A DNA stretch of 64,000 nucleotides from Streptococcus azizii (GTDB lineage Bacteria > Bacillota > Bacilli > Lactobacillales > Streptococcaceae), in the NCBI RefSeq assembly GCF_001984715.1, contig NZ_MSPR01000011.1, forward strand, positions 18,535 to 82,534, given 5' to 3'. Position 1 is the stretch's first letter. The number at the start of each line of letters is the position of its first letter. Under the pieces are notes generated by a model that had not been told where the DNA came from, made no database searches, and was given only the letters and a program-made list of their open reading frames with translations. A program made the translations under genes and the position numbers. Of the stretch, positions 8,875 to 17,302 are shown piece after piece.

Positions 8875-10077
8875 TTACTGATTTTGGGTTGAAATATAAT
8901 CGTAAAGTTTGTTATGCGTTATGAGGTAATACATTGTCCGGATGAGACGATGTATGGAGGCAATCGTGTGTGGCTTAGTTGAAGTCGTTTGCGATTGTCT
9001 TTTTCGTTTCTCATAAAAGTCTGCGATATGGCAAGGATTGGTGTGACTGGCTGAAGCGATATTGTGAATACACTTAAACAGAATCTTTCTAGCATAGGGA
9101 TTCCCACGTTTGGTAATGTGTTCCTTCGCTAGAAAATTCCCAGATTCATAGTGTCTCAGGTCAATGCCGATAAAGGCGTTGATTTGATTGGCAGACTGAA
9201 AACGGCGAATATCTCCAAGTTCGCCAATAATACTTGTTGCAGTAGTCTCAGCGATACCAGGAATAGAAAGTAGAATGTCATATTCTGGTAAGGGTTGAGC
9301 TAGTTCCACCATTTCGTCTAAGACTGCTTGTCTCTGTTCAAAAAGTCTAAGCAATTCGTTTGCATAGTAACGGACCTCTTCCAGTATTGGAGAGGTTTTC
9401 TTGACGGCACAATAAGAGTGATTAGCTAGTGCTGTAAGCTTCTCGGCTAAGTATGCCACACGTTTGTCAGAAATCCGTTTTGAGGTGGACAGACGGATGC
9501 TCTCTGAGAGTTCATCCTTGCTTAAATGAAGCACGAAGTCCTTGCAAGGAAAGGCTATGACCAAGTTCCAGTATTGTTCACCAGTTGGCGTTGATAAAAG
9601 AGTCTCCAATTCTGGGAAAGTGACCTGCAAGACCTTGTGTAGGCGGTTTTTAGCTCGAACGATGTCCTCAGTTAAGTTCTGATAGAATCGGCTGAAATCT
9701 CGCAGATCTTGATAGACTTCTTCTTGGACATATGTCGGTTTACGATTCAGTACAAACTGAGATTGAGCCAGTTTTTCAGCGTCAATTTGATCTGTTTTCC
9801 GCACACGCAAGCTATCCAGTTGCTTCTTGGCTTCTAAGGGATTGAGTCGCGTATAAGCGTAGCCGTGTTCATCCAGAAAAGCTTGAAGACGGCGGGAGTA
9901 GACGCCTGTTGCTTCAAAGATGATTTCTGGCTTATGGACGGTTCTCAAATCGCCAAGTAGCCGAGAAAAGCCAATGGCATCATTGGACATCGTGTAGCTA
10001 TGAACCTTCTCACCGTTGACTAGAATGGCCACTTCTGAACTTACCTTACTCACATCAATCCCGAAAACTGCACGCAT
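8875..10077 (-). CDS. IS110 family transposase (DEDD recombinase)
   Basis: The 400-residue protein is an IS110-type transposase. The RuvC-like catalytic set is visible at D8 (FGIDVSK), E55 (IFEATGVY), D96 and D99 (KTDQIDAEKLA). The C-terminal Transposase_20 region carries the helix-hairpin-helix SIPGIAETTATSIIGELGD and the segment FIGIDLRHYESGNF with the candidate catalytic serine. The ATG at 10077 was chosen over an upstream one at 10167 because the family starts with MRAVFGIDVSK. The reading frame is intact, so the element may be active. A long structured leader lies upstream, described separately. Confidence 0.93.
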   Translation of the reverse strand: MRAVFGIDVSKVSSEVAILVNGEKVHSYTMSNDAIGFSRLLGDLRTVHKPEIIFEATGVYSRRLQAFLDEHGYAYTRLNPLEAKKQLDSLRVRKTDQIDAEKLAQSQFVLNRKPTYVQEEVYQDLRDFSRFYQNLTEDIVRAKNRLHKVLQVTFPELETLLSTPTGEQYWNLVIAFPCKDFVLHLSKDELSESIRLSTSKRISDKRVAYLAEKLTALANHSYCAVKKTSPILEEVRYYANELLRLFEQRQAVLDEMVELAQPLPEYDILLSIPGIAETTATSIIGELGDIRRFQSANQINAFIGIDLRHYESGNFLAKEHITKRGNPYARKILFKCIHNIASASHTNPCHIADFYEKRKRQSQTTSTKPHTIASIHRLIRTMYYLITHNKLYDYISTQNQ

Positions 10078-10317
10078 GATAGTACCTCTTTGTCTTGAAT
10101 GATTCCTTGTTTTAGTGATGTCATTTTCAATACTCGACGTCTGGCGTCCCACATACTTTGATAACATTCTTCCTAAAACAGGTGTCTTGCCAGTTTAGTT
10201 TACGACGTCTAGCGTCAAAGGACTCTACGACTTAACAAGACACTTCTACTTTATCATCTCGAGAATGAAAAAAGTAGTGAGTACTCTCTCCCGTCGGAGA
10301 TTTCCTCACTACTAATC
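10078..10317 (-). ncRNA. Candidate IS110 bridge RNA
   Basis: IS110-group elements are known to encode a bridge RNA from the non-coding end upstream of the transposase. On the transposase strand this region shows a 5' stem-loop (10274-10312; GTAGTGAG with CTCACTAC and an inner TCTCC-GACG-GGAGA), then a long stem GTGTCTTG/CAAGACAC (10182-10243) closing a 46-base loop. A near repeat GACGTCTRGCGTC occurs in that loop (10204) and again at 10137. The arrangement of a leader hairpin followed by internal loops fits a bridge RNA. The loop assignment is inference. Confidence 0.55.
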
Positions 10318-10598
10318 TTAGTATGTTTAGTTTATACCTAAAAGTAGCCACAGCTGTAATTGACTAAATCTGAAACAGCTGCGTCTCTTTTATTACTTCG
10401 ATGAGTGAAAAGCTCCAGTGGAGGTTTTCAGCCTACCACCTTTTATCAAAAAAGTGGTCGTTAGAAACTCCGTTTCCCTATTTCCAACCTTGCCCACTTC
10501 GCTCTCAAATTTCTAGGCTCAGGCTGAAACAGTTCACCGAACTGTTTCACTCTCCCAGACTAGTGGAGCAAGTACTAAAAGTGAACTAAAAGACTATA
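10318..10598 (+). repeat. MITE-like element, copy B
   Basis: Shares nearly its whole length with copies A and C. The right end reads GAACTAAAAGACTATA, the inverse of the TATAGTCTTTTAGTTTA seen at other copies. The left end (TTAGTATGTTTAGTTTATAC) is slightly altered where it meets the IS110 element. It sits directly downstream of gdhA's stop codon (10615) and carries the hairpin GAAACAGTTC-ACC-GAACTGTTTC. Confidence 0.7.
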
Positions 10599-10614
10599 CT
10601 GGGTATACTATATA

Positions 10615-11961
10615 TTACACTAAGCCTTGTGCAATCATGGTATCTGCGATTTGCTCAAAAGCAGCGATGTTGGCACCAGCAAGATAGTCCTTGCCAAGAT
10701 GATATTTCTCTGCTGTTTCTTTGGCAGTATTAAAGATATTGGCCATAATATCTTTCAAGCGGCTATCTACTTCTTCAGCAGTCCAGGAGAGGCGAAGGCT
10801 GTTTTGGCTCATCTCAAGTGCAGATACAGCAACACCTCCAGCATTGGCTGCCTTGGCTAGTCCGTAAAGGACATCATTTTCTTGGTAAGTATGAATAGCC
10901 TCCAAATTAGATGGCATATTTGCCCCTTCAGCAACACAGTAGACACCGTTTTTCACTAGGCGTCGAGCCGCCTCGCCGTCAATCTCGTTTTGAGTAGCGC
11001 ATGGAAGGGCGATATCGGCTTTTCCATCATAGGACCAGACAGAACCTTCGTAGTAAGTAGCCGTTGCTTTTTCGGCCGCATATTCTGTCAGACGAGCGCG
11101 GCGGTTGTTTTTGATGTCGCAAAGGAGATCAAAGTCAATTCCTGTTTCATCGATGATATAACCGTTTGAATCAGATACGGAAATGACTCTGGCACCGAGT
11201 TCCGTTGCCTTTTGGACAGCAAACTGTGCGACATTTCCAGATCCAGATACGAGGACGGTTTGGTCCTTAAAGGATTTGCCATTTGCTTGAAGCATGTTGT
11301 CAGTGAAGTAGACAAGACCGTAACCGGTCGCTTCTGGACGAATCAAGCTCCCTCCGAATCCAAGAGGTTTACCAGTCAAGACTCCAGCATCAAATTGACG
11401 GAGACGTTTGTATTGACCGTACATGTAGCCAATTTCCCGTCCTCCTACACCGATGTCACCAGCTGGGACATCAAGAGATGGTCCGATGTGTTTTTGAAGC
11501 TCTGTCATGAAACTTTGGCAGAAGCGCATGATTTCAGCATCCGTCTTGCCCTTAGGATCGAAGTCAGAACCTCCCTTACCGCCACCGATCGGTAGGCCAG
11601 TCAAGACGTTTTTGAAGATTTGCTCAAAACCAAGGAATTTTAAGATGGACTGGTTGACAGTCGGATGGAAACGAAGTCCACCTTTATAAGGACCGACGGC
11701 TGAGTTAAACTGGACGCGGTAACCACGGTTGACCTGAACCTTTCCTTCTTTATCTGTCCAAGGGACACGGAAGCTAATGATGCGCTCAGGCTCAACGATA
11801 CGGGCCAAGATATTTTCGCTAATGTATTCTGGATGTGCGTCAATAACAGGTTCAAGTGTGTTGAATAGTTCTTCAACAGCCTGTAAAAACTCTGTTTCAT
11901 GTGGATTGCGTGCTTTCACAGCTTCAAATGATTGTTGGATATATTCTTTTGCAGTTGTCAT
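10615..11961 (-). CDS. gdhA: NADP-specific glutamate dehydrogenase
   Basis: The 448-residue enzyme matches the hexameric NADP-dependent glutamate dehydrogenases, which form glutamate from 2-oxoglutarate and ammonia. Clear family segments are VGPYKGGLRFHP, the catalytic-lysine loop PIGGGKGGSDFDPKG, DVPAGDIGVGGREIGYMYGQ, the nucleotide-binding VSGSGNVAQFA and CATQNEIDGEAARRL. The length is normal and the ATG at 11961 follows AGGTG-type spacing. It is transcribed alone from a good promoter with a CodY-type box in the early leader, which fits amino-acid-dependent repression. Confidence 0.96.
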   Translation of the reverse strand: MTTAKEYIQQSFEAVKARNPHETEFLQAVEELFNTLEPVIDAHPEYISENILARIVEPERIISFRVPWTDKEGKVQVNRGYRVQFNSAVGPYKGGLRFHPTVNQSILKFLGFEQIFKNVLTGLPIGGGKGGSDFDPKGKTDAEIMRFCQSFMTELQKHIGPSLDVPAGDIGVGGREIGYMYGQYKRLRQFDAGVLTGKPLGFGGSLIRPEATGYGLVYFTDNMLQANGKSFKDQTVLVSGSGNVAQFAVQKATELGARVISVSDSNGYIIDETGIDFDLLCDIKNNRRARLTEYAAEKATATYYEGSVWSYDGKADIALPCATQNEIDGEAARRLVKNGVYCVAEGANMPSNLEAIHTYQENDVLYGLAKAANAGGVAVSALEMSQNSLRLSWTAEEVDSRLKDIMANIFNTAKETAEKYHLGKDYLAGANIAAFEQIADTMIAQGLV

Positions 11962-12080
11962 AAAATTGTATCACCTTTTCTAATGGGAGTGTTGCTCATA
12001 GGCTTCGCCCCTTTGGCTGTTCCTATTTCAACAGGGCAGCTGGTCAGAGGTTGCCTTTTACGAGCATAGATTGAATATTA

Positions 12081-12095
12081 AATTTTCAGACAATT
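12081..12095 (-). promoter_or_regulatory. CodY-type box in the gdhA leader
   Basis: AATTTTCAGACAATT has one mismatch to AATTTTCWGAAAATT. It lies 18 bases past the -10 element, in the first transcribed bases. It is also part of a hairpin (TAAATATTAAATT with AATTTAATATT). Confidence 0.65.
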
Positions 12096-12112
12096 TAATA
12101 TTTACGCTTGCT

Positions 12113-12141
12113 ATTATAGCACCAAGTGCTGGAAATGTAAA
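12113..12141 (-). promoter_or_regulatory. gdhA promoter
   Basis: On the minus strand TTTACA, 17 bases, TATAAT, with TG before the -10. The resulting leader is about 145 bases and contains hairpin potential such as CTGTT-GAAATAGG-AACAG. Confidence 0.8.
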
Positions 12142-12288
12142 GTGAAAAATAAATGATTTTTACAAATTTTTGTGAGAATTTCGTTGAGCTGAGTCAACAG
12201 GGGCAGATGTTGGTGTTTGACGAGTATGAACTACTGTTTTAGGACTTTTTATGATACAATGGACGAAAGAAAGATTTTGGAGGATCGT

Positions 12289-13227
12289 ATGCCTATGCCA
12301 TCAACTATGACACAGATTGCAGGTGTTCGTTTTGAAAACTGCTTGATGAATGCGGCGGGTGTTGCCTGCATGACCATTGCAGAGCTAGAGGAGGTAAAAA
12401 CCTCATACGCAGGAACCTTTGTGACCAAGACGGCGACCTTAGAAGCCCGCGCTGGCAACCCAGAGCCACGCTATCAGAATGTAGCGCTTGGTTCTATCAA
12501 TTCGATGGGCTTGCCAAATCAAGGTCTCGACTACTATCTGGACTATCTCTTGGAGTTGCAGCAGAAAGAACCTAGCCAAACCTTCTTTTTATCACTTGTC
12601 GGTCTGTCTCAGAAAGAAACGCATACCATTTTGAAAAAGGTTGAAGCGAGTGATTTCAAAGGCTTCACTGAGTTGAACCTGTCCTGTCCAAATGTTCCAG
12701 GGAAACCTCAAATCGCCTATGATTTTGAGACGACAGAAATGATTTTAAAAGAGGTGTTTAGCTACTTTACTAAGTCTTTGGGAATCAAGTTACCACCGTA
12801 TTTTGACATGGTGCATTTTGATCAGGCAGCAGCGATTTTCAATCAATTTCCGCTTGCCTTTGTCAACTGTGTCAATTCGATTGGAAATGGCCTCTATATT
12901 GAGGATGAATCAGTGGTCATCCGTCCTAAAAATGGCTTTGGTGGAATTGGTGGAGCCTATATCAAGCCGACAGCTCTGGCAAATGTTCATGCCTTCTACC
13001 AGCGTTTGAAGCCAGAGATTCAAATTATCGGAACAGGAGGTGTCTTGACAGGGCGTGATGTGTTTGAGCATATTCTTTGCGGAGCCAGCATGGTCCAGGT
13101 GGGAACCACTCTCCATAAAGAAGGGGTGGGCGCCTTTGAACGTCTCACCAAAGAGCTACAAGCGATTATGGCAGAAAAAGGCTATGACAGTCTGGATGAT
13201 TTCCGTGGGAAATTGCAGTATCTCTAA
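12289..13227 (+). CDS. pyrD: Dihydroorotate dehydrogenase A (fumarate-type, class 1A)
   Basis: The 312-residue enzyme oxidises dihydroorotate to orotate in pyrimidine synthesis. Class 1A enzymes are cytosolic and use fumarate. Support: [21 protein letters not shown] (about residue 45), [19 protein letters not shown], the catalytic-cysteine strand [14 protein letters not shown] and the flavin phosphate loop [21 protein letters not shown]. The ATG at 12289 has GGAGGA 5 bases upstream. A longer frame from 12217 begins within the promoter. It is transcribed away from gdhA and ends in a strong terminator. Confidence 0.93.
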   Translation: MPMPSTMTQIAGVRFENCLMNAAGVACMTIAELEEVKTSYAGTFVTKTATLEARAGNPEPRYQNVALGSINSMGLPNQGLDYYLDYLLELQQKEPSQTFFLSLVGLSQKETHTILKKVEASDFKGFTELNLSCPNVPGKPQIAYDFETTEMILKEVFSYFTKSLGIKLPPYFDMVHFDQAAAIFNQFPLAFVNCVNSIGNGLYIEDESVVIRPKNGFGGIGGAYIKPTALANVHAFYQRLKPEIQIIGTGGVLTGRDVFEHILCGASMVQVGTTLHKEGVGAFERLTKELQAIMAEKGYDSLDDFRGKLQYL

Positions 13228-13234
13228 TAGAAAG

Positions 13235-13272
13235 AGCAGGTGAAAATCAATGGATTTTCACCTGCTTTTCAT
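13235..13272 (+). terminator. Terminator after pyrD
   Basis: AGCAGGTGAAAATC-AATG-GATTTTCACCTGCT, a 14-bp perfect stem followed by TTTTC, 8 bases after the stop codon. Confidence 0.92.
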
Positions 13273-13335
13273 AAAACTAGCCTAGCTTTTTTGGGAAGAA
13301 TAGCGTATACTGGAAGAAAGAAGGAGGATTGTGGA

Positions 13336-14604
13336 ATGAAGAGACGACAGGATCGTATCGGGAAACGCAGGCGTCATCAACGCAAGAAGTGGATGGCTAG
13401 TGCTTTTTTATGGCTAGCAGTGATAGCTGGAATAGCAGGGGCTGTCTATGGAGGAAGCATTCTCTGGACTCGCCTTTCATCTGATAAGATGGCAGGGTCT
13501 TCTAGTAGCAGCCAAGCAGTAGTGGAAAAATCCATAGCACAGGAGCAAACCGTTCAGACGGCACGAGTGATGGCTCACGGAGATTTGCTCTATCATGATG
13601 TCATCTACTGGAGCGCGCAACAACCGGATGGCAGCTACGATTTTACAGAGAATTTCACCTATGTCAAACCCTGGATTGAGCAGGCAGACTTAGCGATAGC
13701 CGACTTTGAGGGAACGATTTCAGCGGACTATCCCTTGGCGGGGTATCCTCTGTTTAATGCACCAGCATCGGTTGCGAATGCTATTCAGCAGGCCGGCTAT
13801 GATGTGGTGGATTTAGCCCATAACCATATTCTGGATTCGCAGCTGGCAGGATTGATCTCAACGGTTGATACCTTTAGACAGGTGGGGATCGATACAGTAG
13901 GGGTGTATCGTGATGGCAATCGTGGGACAGCACCTCTTTATATCAAAGAAGTCAACGGGATTAGGATAGCGGTTCTTGCCTATACCTATGGCTTTAATGG
14001 AATGGAGGGAAATCTTTCCCAGGAAGAATATGATAACTACCTGTCTGACTTAAATCTGGAACGGATGAAATCAGAAATCGCGCGGGCAGAAGTAGAGGCA
14101 GATATTACGGTTGTCATGCCCCGGATGGGGGTTGAGTACCAGCTAGAGCCGACCGAGGAGCAGAGGACCCTCTACCGCCAAATGGTGGAGTGGGGAGCAG
14201 ACCTCATTTTCGGAGGGCATCCTCATGTGGCAGAACCGACGGAAATCATTGAAAAAGATGGGGAACGCAAGCTCATTGTCTATTCAATGGGAAATTTCCT
14301 ATCCAATCAGCGTATCGAGACCATGGAAGGAGTCTCCAATGCCCAATGGACTGAGCGTGGGGTTCTGATGGATGTGACGATTGAAAAGAAAGATGGTAAG
14401 ACGCGGATTCAGACTGCTAAAGCGCATCCGACTTGGGTCAACCGTGTTGCAAAAGAAGGGACAGAGCTGTTTACCTATCAGACCTTTGTGTTAGAGGACT
14501 TTATCGAGGGTGGACCCCATCGTGGTCAACTAGACGAGGAGACCAAGAATCGGATAGATACTGCCTATCAAGAGATGAAGGATTTTATGGGCTTGAATTG
14601 GTAG
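13336..14604 (+). CDS. CapA-family metallophosphoesterase-like membrane protein
   Basis: The 422-residue protein has a very basic N terminus (KRRRHQRKKW), one membrane segment at about residues 18-42 and an extracellular CapA domain (poly-gamma-glutamate capsule protein family, calcineurin-like fold). Fold motifs are VMAHGDLLYHD (near 79), ADLAIADFEGTIS, YDVVDLAHNHILDS and DLIFGGHPHVAEPTEI with YSMGNFLSNQ. The family's exact reaction is unsettled. No other capsule gene is nearby, so capsule work is not implied. ATG 13336 follows AAGGAGG. Two HAD phosphatases follow closely. Confidence 0.85.
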   Translation: MKRRQDRIGKRRRHQRKKWMASAFLWLAVIAGIAGAVYGGSILWTRLSSDKMAGSSSSSQAVVEKSIAQEQTVQTARVMAHGDLLYHDVIYWSAQQPDGSYDFTENFTYVKPWIEQADLAIADFEGTISADYPLAGYPLFNAPASVANAIQQAGYDVVDLAHNHILDSQLAGLISTVDTFRQVGIDTVGVYRDGNRGTAPLYIKEVNGIRIAVLAYTYGFNGMEGNLSQEEYDNYLSDLNLERMKSEIARAEVEADITVVMPRMGVEYQLEPTEEQRTLYRQMVEWGADLIFGGHPHVAEPTEIIEKDGERKLIVYSMGNFLSNQRIETMEGVSNAQWTERGVLMDVTIEKKDGKTRIQTAKAHPTWVNRVAKEGTELFTYQTFVLEDFIEGGPHRGQLDEETKNRIDTAYQEMKDFMGLNW

Positions 14605-14627
14605 TCTAAGGATACAAAGGGTGAAAA

Positions 14628-15482
14628 ATGATGATAAAAGCAGTCGTAACAGATATGGATGGAACCTTTTTAGATGATACTGGCAGATTTAATCGCAAGC
14701 GGTTTGAGCAGGTTCTAGTACAGCTAGAAGCAAGGAACATTCCTTTTATCGTAGCGAGTGGCAATCAGTTAGAGCGGTTGTTGGACTTATTCGCAGGTTT
14801 TGAGCATCGCATCTTATTTTTGGCAGAAAATGGTGGGCTTTTCTATTACAGGGGAGAGATGCTGTTTCGCAAGGTCTTGGAGTCTAGTGTCATCGAAAAA
14901 TTAGTTGACCATTATAAGGACCAGGTAGAGGACTATTGTTTGATGGTTTCAAGCGATACGACCATCTACATTGATGAGCGTTCTCCGCAGCCTTTTTCTG
15001 AGACAGGTTTAGCCATCACAGAAGTACAATTACAGGCCTTTTGGGATAAGATTGTACGCCTCAAGGACTTGCGGGATGTGCTTGAGGACAAGACGATTAT
15101 CCATGCGGGTTTTTGGGTGAAAGAAGAGTTGGTCGATAGGCTTGTGGCAGACTGTAATCAGATCTTTGGTGGAGAGGTGCTTGCCGTGACCAGTGGCTAT
15201 GGTTCGGTGAGTATTTTACCGAAAGGGATACATAAGGCCTGGGGGTTGGAGCAGATTTTGGAACCGTTAGGAATTAAAGCCGGTGACGTTCTTGCTTTTG
15301 GTGATAGTGATAATGACCTGGAATTATTATCATATGCAGGGCATTCCTATGCCATGGACAATGCGACCGCTCGGGTAAAGGCAGTAGCCAAACATATTGC
15401 TCCATCGCATGTGGACCAAGGAGTTCTTACAGTGATAGAAGAGTATCTAGAAGGAGAAGCAGATGCAACAACCAAGGATTAA
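14628..15482 (+). CDS. Cof-type HAD-IIB sugar-phosphatase-like hydrolase
   Basis: The 284-residue HAD hydrolase has DMDGTFLDD at residues 9-17 with the nucleophile aspartate, a C2-type cap in the middle and the C-terminal FGDSDNDLELLSYAGHSYAM that binds Mg2+. Cof/YbiV-like enzymes dephosphorylate sugar phosphates and flavin precursors, with broad specificity. It starts 23 bases after the CapA gene and overlaps the next paralogue by 20 bases, so the three are probably one operon. Confidence 0.88.
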   Translation: MMIKAVVTDMDGTFLDDTGRFNRKRFEQVLVQLEARNIPFIVASGNQLERLLDLFAGFEHRILFLAENGGLFYYRGEMLFRKVLESSVIEKLVDHYKDQVEDYCLMVSSDTTIYIDERSPQPFSETGLAITEVQLQAFWDKIVRLKDLRDVLEDKTIIHAGFWVKEELVDRLVADCNQIFGGEVLAVTSGYGSVSILPKGIHKAWGLEQILEPLGIKAGDVLAFGDSDNDLELLSYAGHSYAMDNATARVKAVAKHIAPSHVDQGVLTVIEEYLEGEADATTKD

Positions 15483-16275
15483 ACTAATCGCTTTTGATAT
15501 GGATGGAACTTTTTTAGATTCGCAAAATGACTATGATCGCGAGCGCTTTGCACATGTTTGGCGTCAGTTGCAGGAGCGAGGCATTCGGGTCGTAGCGATT
15601 TCGGGCAACCAGTACCAGCAGATTCGCTCGTTTTTCCCAGATATTCATGACCAGATGACTATTGTGTCAGAAGTAGGGTCTGTCATTGTAGAAAATGGCC
15701 AACGGATTGCGGAGTACCATTTTGAGTCAGAAACGGTGGAGGATTTGATCGGCTTATTGGCGCGAAAAAATCTTTTACACCGTTGCTCCATTAGTGGCTT
15801 AAAAGCCCTCTATTTTGCCCAAAGTGCGCCAGAAGATTTCAAACAGTTGATCACCAAGCACAACTATGAGTGGCAGGAAATTGACGATTTGAGGAGGCTA
15901 CCAGATGATGCCTTTACCATTTTGACCTTGGATGTGCCAGAGATGGATATACAGGCCCTAGTGGCAGAGCTAAATGAAAGGGGAAAGGGGAAGGCGCGTG
16001 CGGTGTCCAGTGGTTTTAACTTTATTGATATTGTACAGCCAACCGTCAATAAAGGTGTTGCCCTTGACTTTCTCGCTAAACGCTGGCAAATAGAGCCTTC
16101 TGAGATGATGGCTTTCGGTGACAGCGACAATGATTTGGAGATGTTGCTGTATGCAGACCACTCCTATGCGATGGCCGGTAGTCCTAAGAGTGTTTGTCAG
16201 GCAGCAAGATTCCAGGCGCCATCCAATGATGTGTCGGGTGTGTTGCAGGTGATTGAAGAAGTGGTCTTATCTTGA
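15463..16275 (+). CDS. Cof-type HAD-IIB hydrolase, paralogue
   Basis: A second HAD-IIB protein (270 residues) with FDMDGTFLDSQND at residues 10-22 and FGDSDNDLEMLLYADHSYAM near the end. It is clearly related to its upstream neighbour, which points to a tandem duplication followed by divergence of the cap domain. Its ATG lies inside the end of the previous gene after AAGGAG. The stop codon lies within the terminator stem. Confidence 0.88.
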   Translation: MQQPRIKLIAFDMDGTFLDSQNDYDRERFAHVWRQLQERGIRVVAISGNQYQQIRSFFPDIHDQMTIVSEVGSVIVENGQRIAEYHFESETVEDLIGLLARKNLLHRCSISGLKALYFAQSAPEDFKQLITKHNYEWQEIDDLRRLPDDAFTILTLDVPEMDIQALVAELNERGKGKARAVSSGFNFIDIVQPTVNKGVALDFLAKRWQIEPSEMMAFGDSDNDLEMLLYADHSYAMAGSPKSVCQAARFQAPSNDVSGVLQVIEEVVLS

Positions 16276-16293
16276 TGGGATAAGACCTTTTTT
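16263..16293 (+). terminator. Terminator overlapping the HAD gene stop
   Basis: GGTCTTATC-TTGATG-GGATAAGACC followed by TTTTTT. The 5' arm is the last codons of the gene. Confidence 0.9.
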
Positions 16294-16420
16294 GAGAGCC
16301 GACTAATTGGTGTTGGCGTTCTTACCCATGGGTGGAATATATACTGGATGCAAGAGAAAAGCACGATAGGGGACTACCGTGTCTTTATTGTTTCTGAGCC
16401 AGAAGCTAGCTAGATAGTTT

Positions 16421-16685
16421 AATACTCTTTAAAAATCAAAAGGATACGTTGGCAAGAGTCTCGGTGAATTGTAACTGAGTTCAGCCTAAAACTTCGGAAA
16501 AAAGATAGGCTTTCTTGTGTTCATCGAACACTGCGGCAGCCTCCTATTTTTCATTCGGTTTTTTGACGGCTTCACATCTTAACTGAACACGCCCTAAACT
16601 CTGTGTGAAAAAGATAAATACTCCTAGGAACTCCAGTTTCTTCGTCGTCGTTTCCTAGTCTACTCTTGATTTTTATTGAGTGTTA
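16421..16685. repeat. Complete BOX-like element
   Basis: Opens AATACTCTTTAAAAATCAAA and closes CTTGATTTTTATTGAGTGTT. It carries two internal modules, GATAGGCTTTCTTGTGTTCA...CGGTTTTTTGACGGCTTC and GTGTGAAAAAGATAAATACT. It is a good type copy for the family. Confidence 0.7.
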
Positions 16686-17302
16686 GTTAGCGAGAGGAGT
16701 AAGCTCTAAATTGAGACTGTCTGCCACGATGAAAATGCCTGAAATACTAATGTTTCAGGCATTCAGAAGACTTGAGATATTGAACTCAAATCTCAGATAT
16801 AGGATTCTCTAGATTTTTTAATACCTTATGGTATGGTATTTTTTTAATAAGCTAAAACGATGCGTTTATAAATAGATATGAATTGCATATATGAGATTTA
16901 CTTCAAATATTGTTTTCTTCATTTTACTTTATGAAAACAAGGGCTTTTTTTAATGGTTATACTATATGACAATGAACGACGGTAAAGTTTGCATTTACAT
17001 AGGGGAAAATTAAAATAGTAGGGCATTTAATAGTGATAGAAATTTTTATCATAGTAAAGCCCTTTTTAGCTTTGTCATGTTATTTTTATCAAAAAAGTCC
17101 CTACCTAATAAACTGGATATAGGATTTTGAACTTAATAATGTTAATCCAGTGGGAAATTTCAAACGATGCAGTCTAATCCTAGCCTTGTTTGGAACTGGC
17201 CTTGGAATCGCTCTTTTATTTCTAGGCTCGGGTTGAAAAAGTCAGTGTTTTACCTCGCTTTTTCATTTTTAGGCTCGGGTTGACAAAGTCTACTAGACTT
17301 TG
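16686..17302. other. Gene-free stretch with hairpins, possible small RNA
   Basis: Two structures stand out: AATGCCTGAAA-TACTAATG-TTTCAGGCATT (16734-16763) and a long stem from GGGCATTTAATAGTGATA to TATCATAGTAAAGCCC followed by TTTTT (about 17022-17075), which has the form of an intrinsic terminator although no gene ends there. No coding frame was found. The last 100 bases contain a short repeat, CTAGGCTCGGGTTGA, in two copies. Confidence 0.4.

Larger units (their letters stand above)
8860..10317 (-). mobile_element. IS110-family insertion sequence
   Basis: One transposase gene with about 240 bases of structured non-coding DNA on its 5' side and little on its 3' side, the layout of the IS110 (not IS1111) group. 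No terminal inverted repeats are evident, as is usual for that group. The outer ends are approximate: the 5' side abuts a MITE-like copy at about 10318, and the 3' end is placed just past the stop codon. Confidence 0.65.

Noticed and set aside
11212..11595. 127-codon plus-strand frame inside gdhA
   Set aside because: Complement of a strongly conserved enzyme; cysteine- and serine-rich composition typical of a shadow frame.
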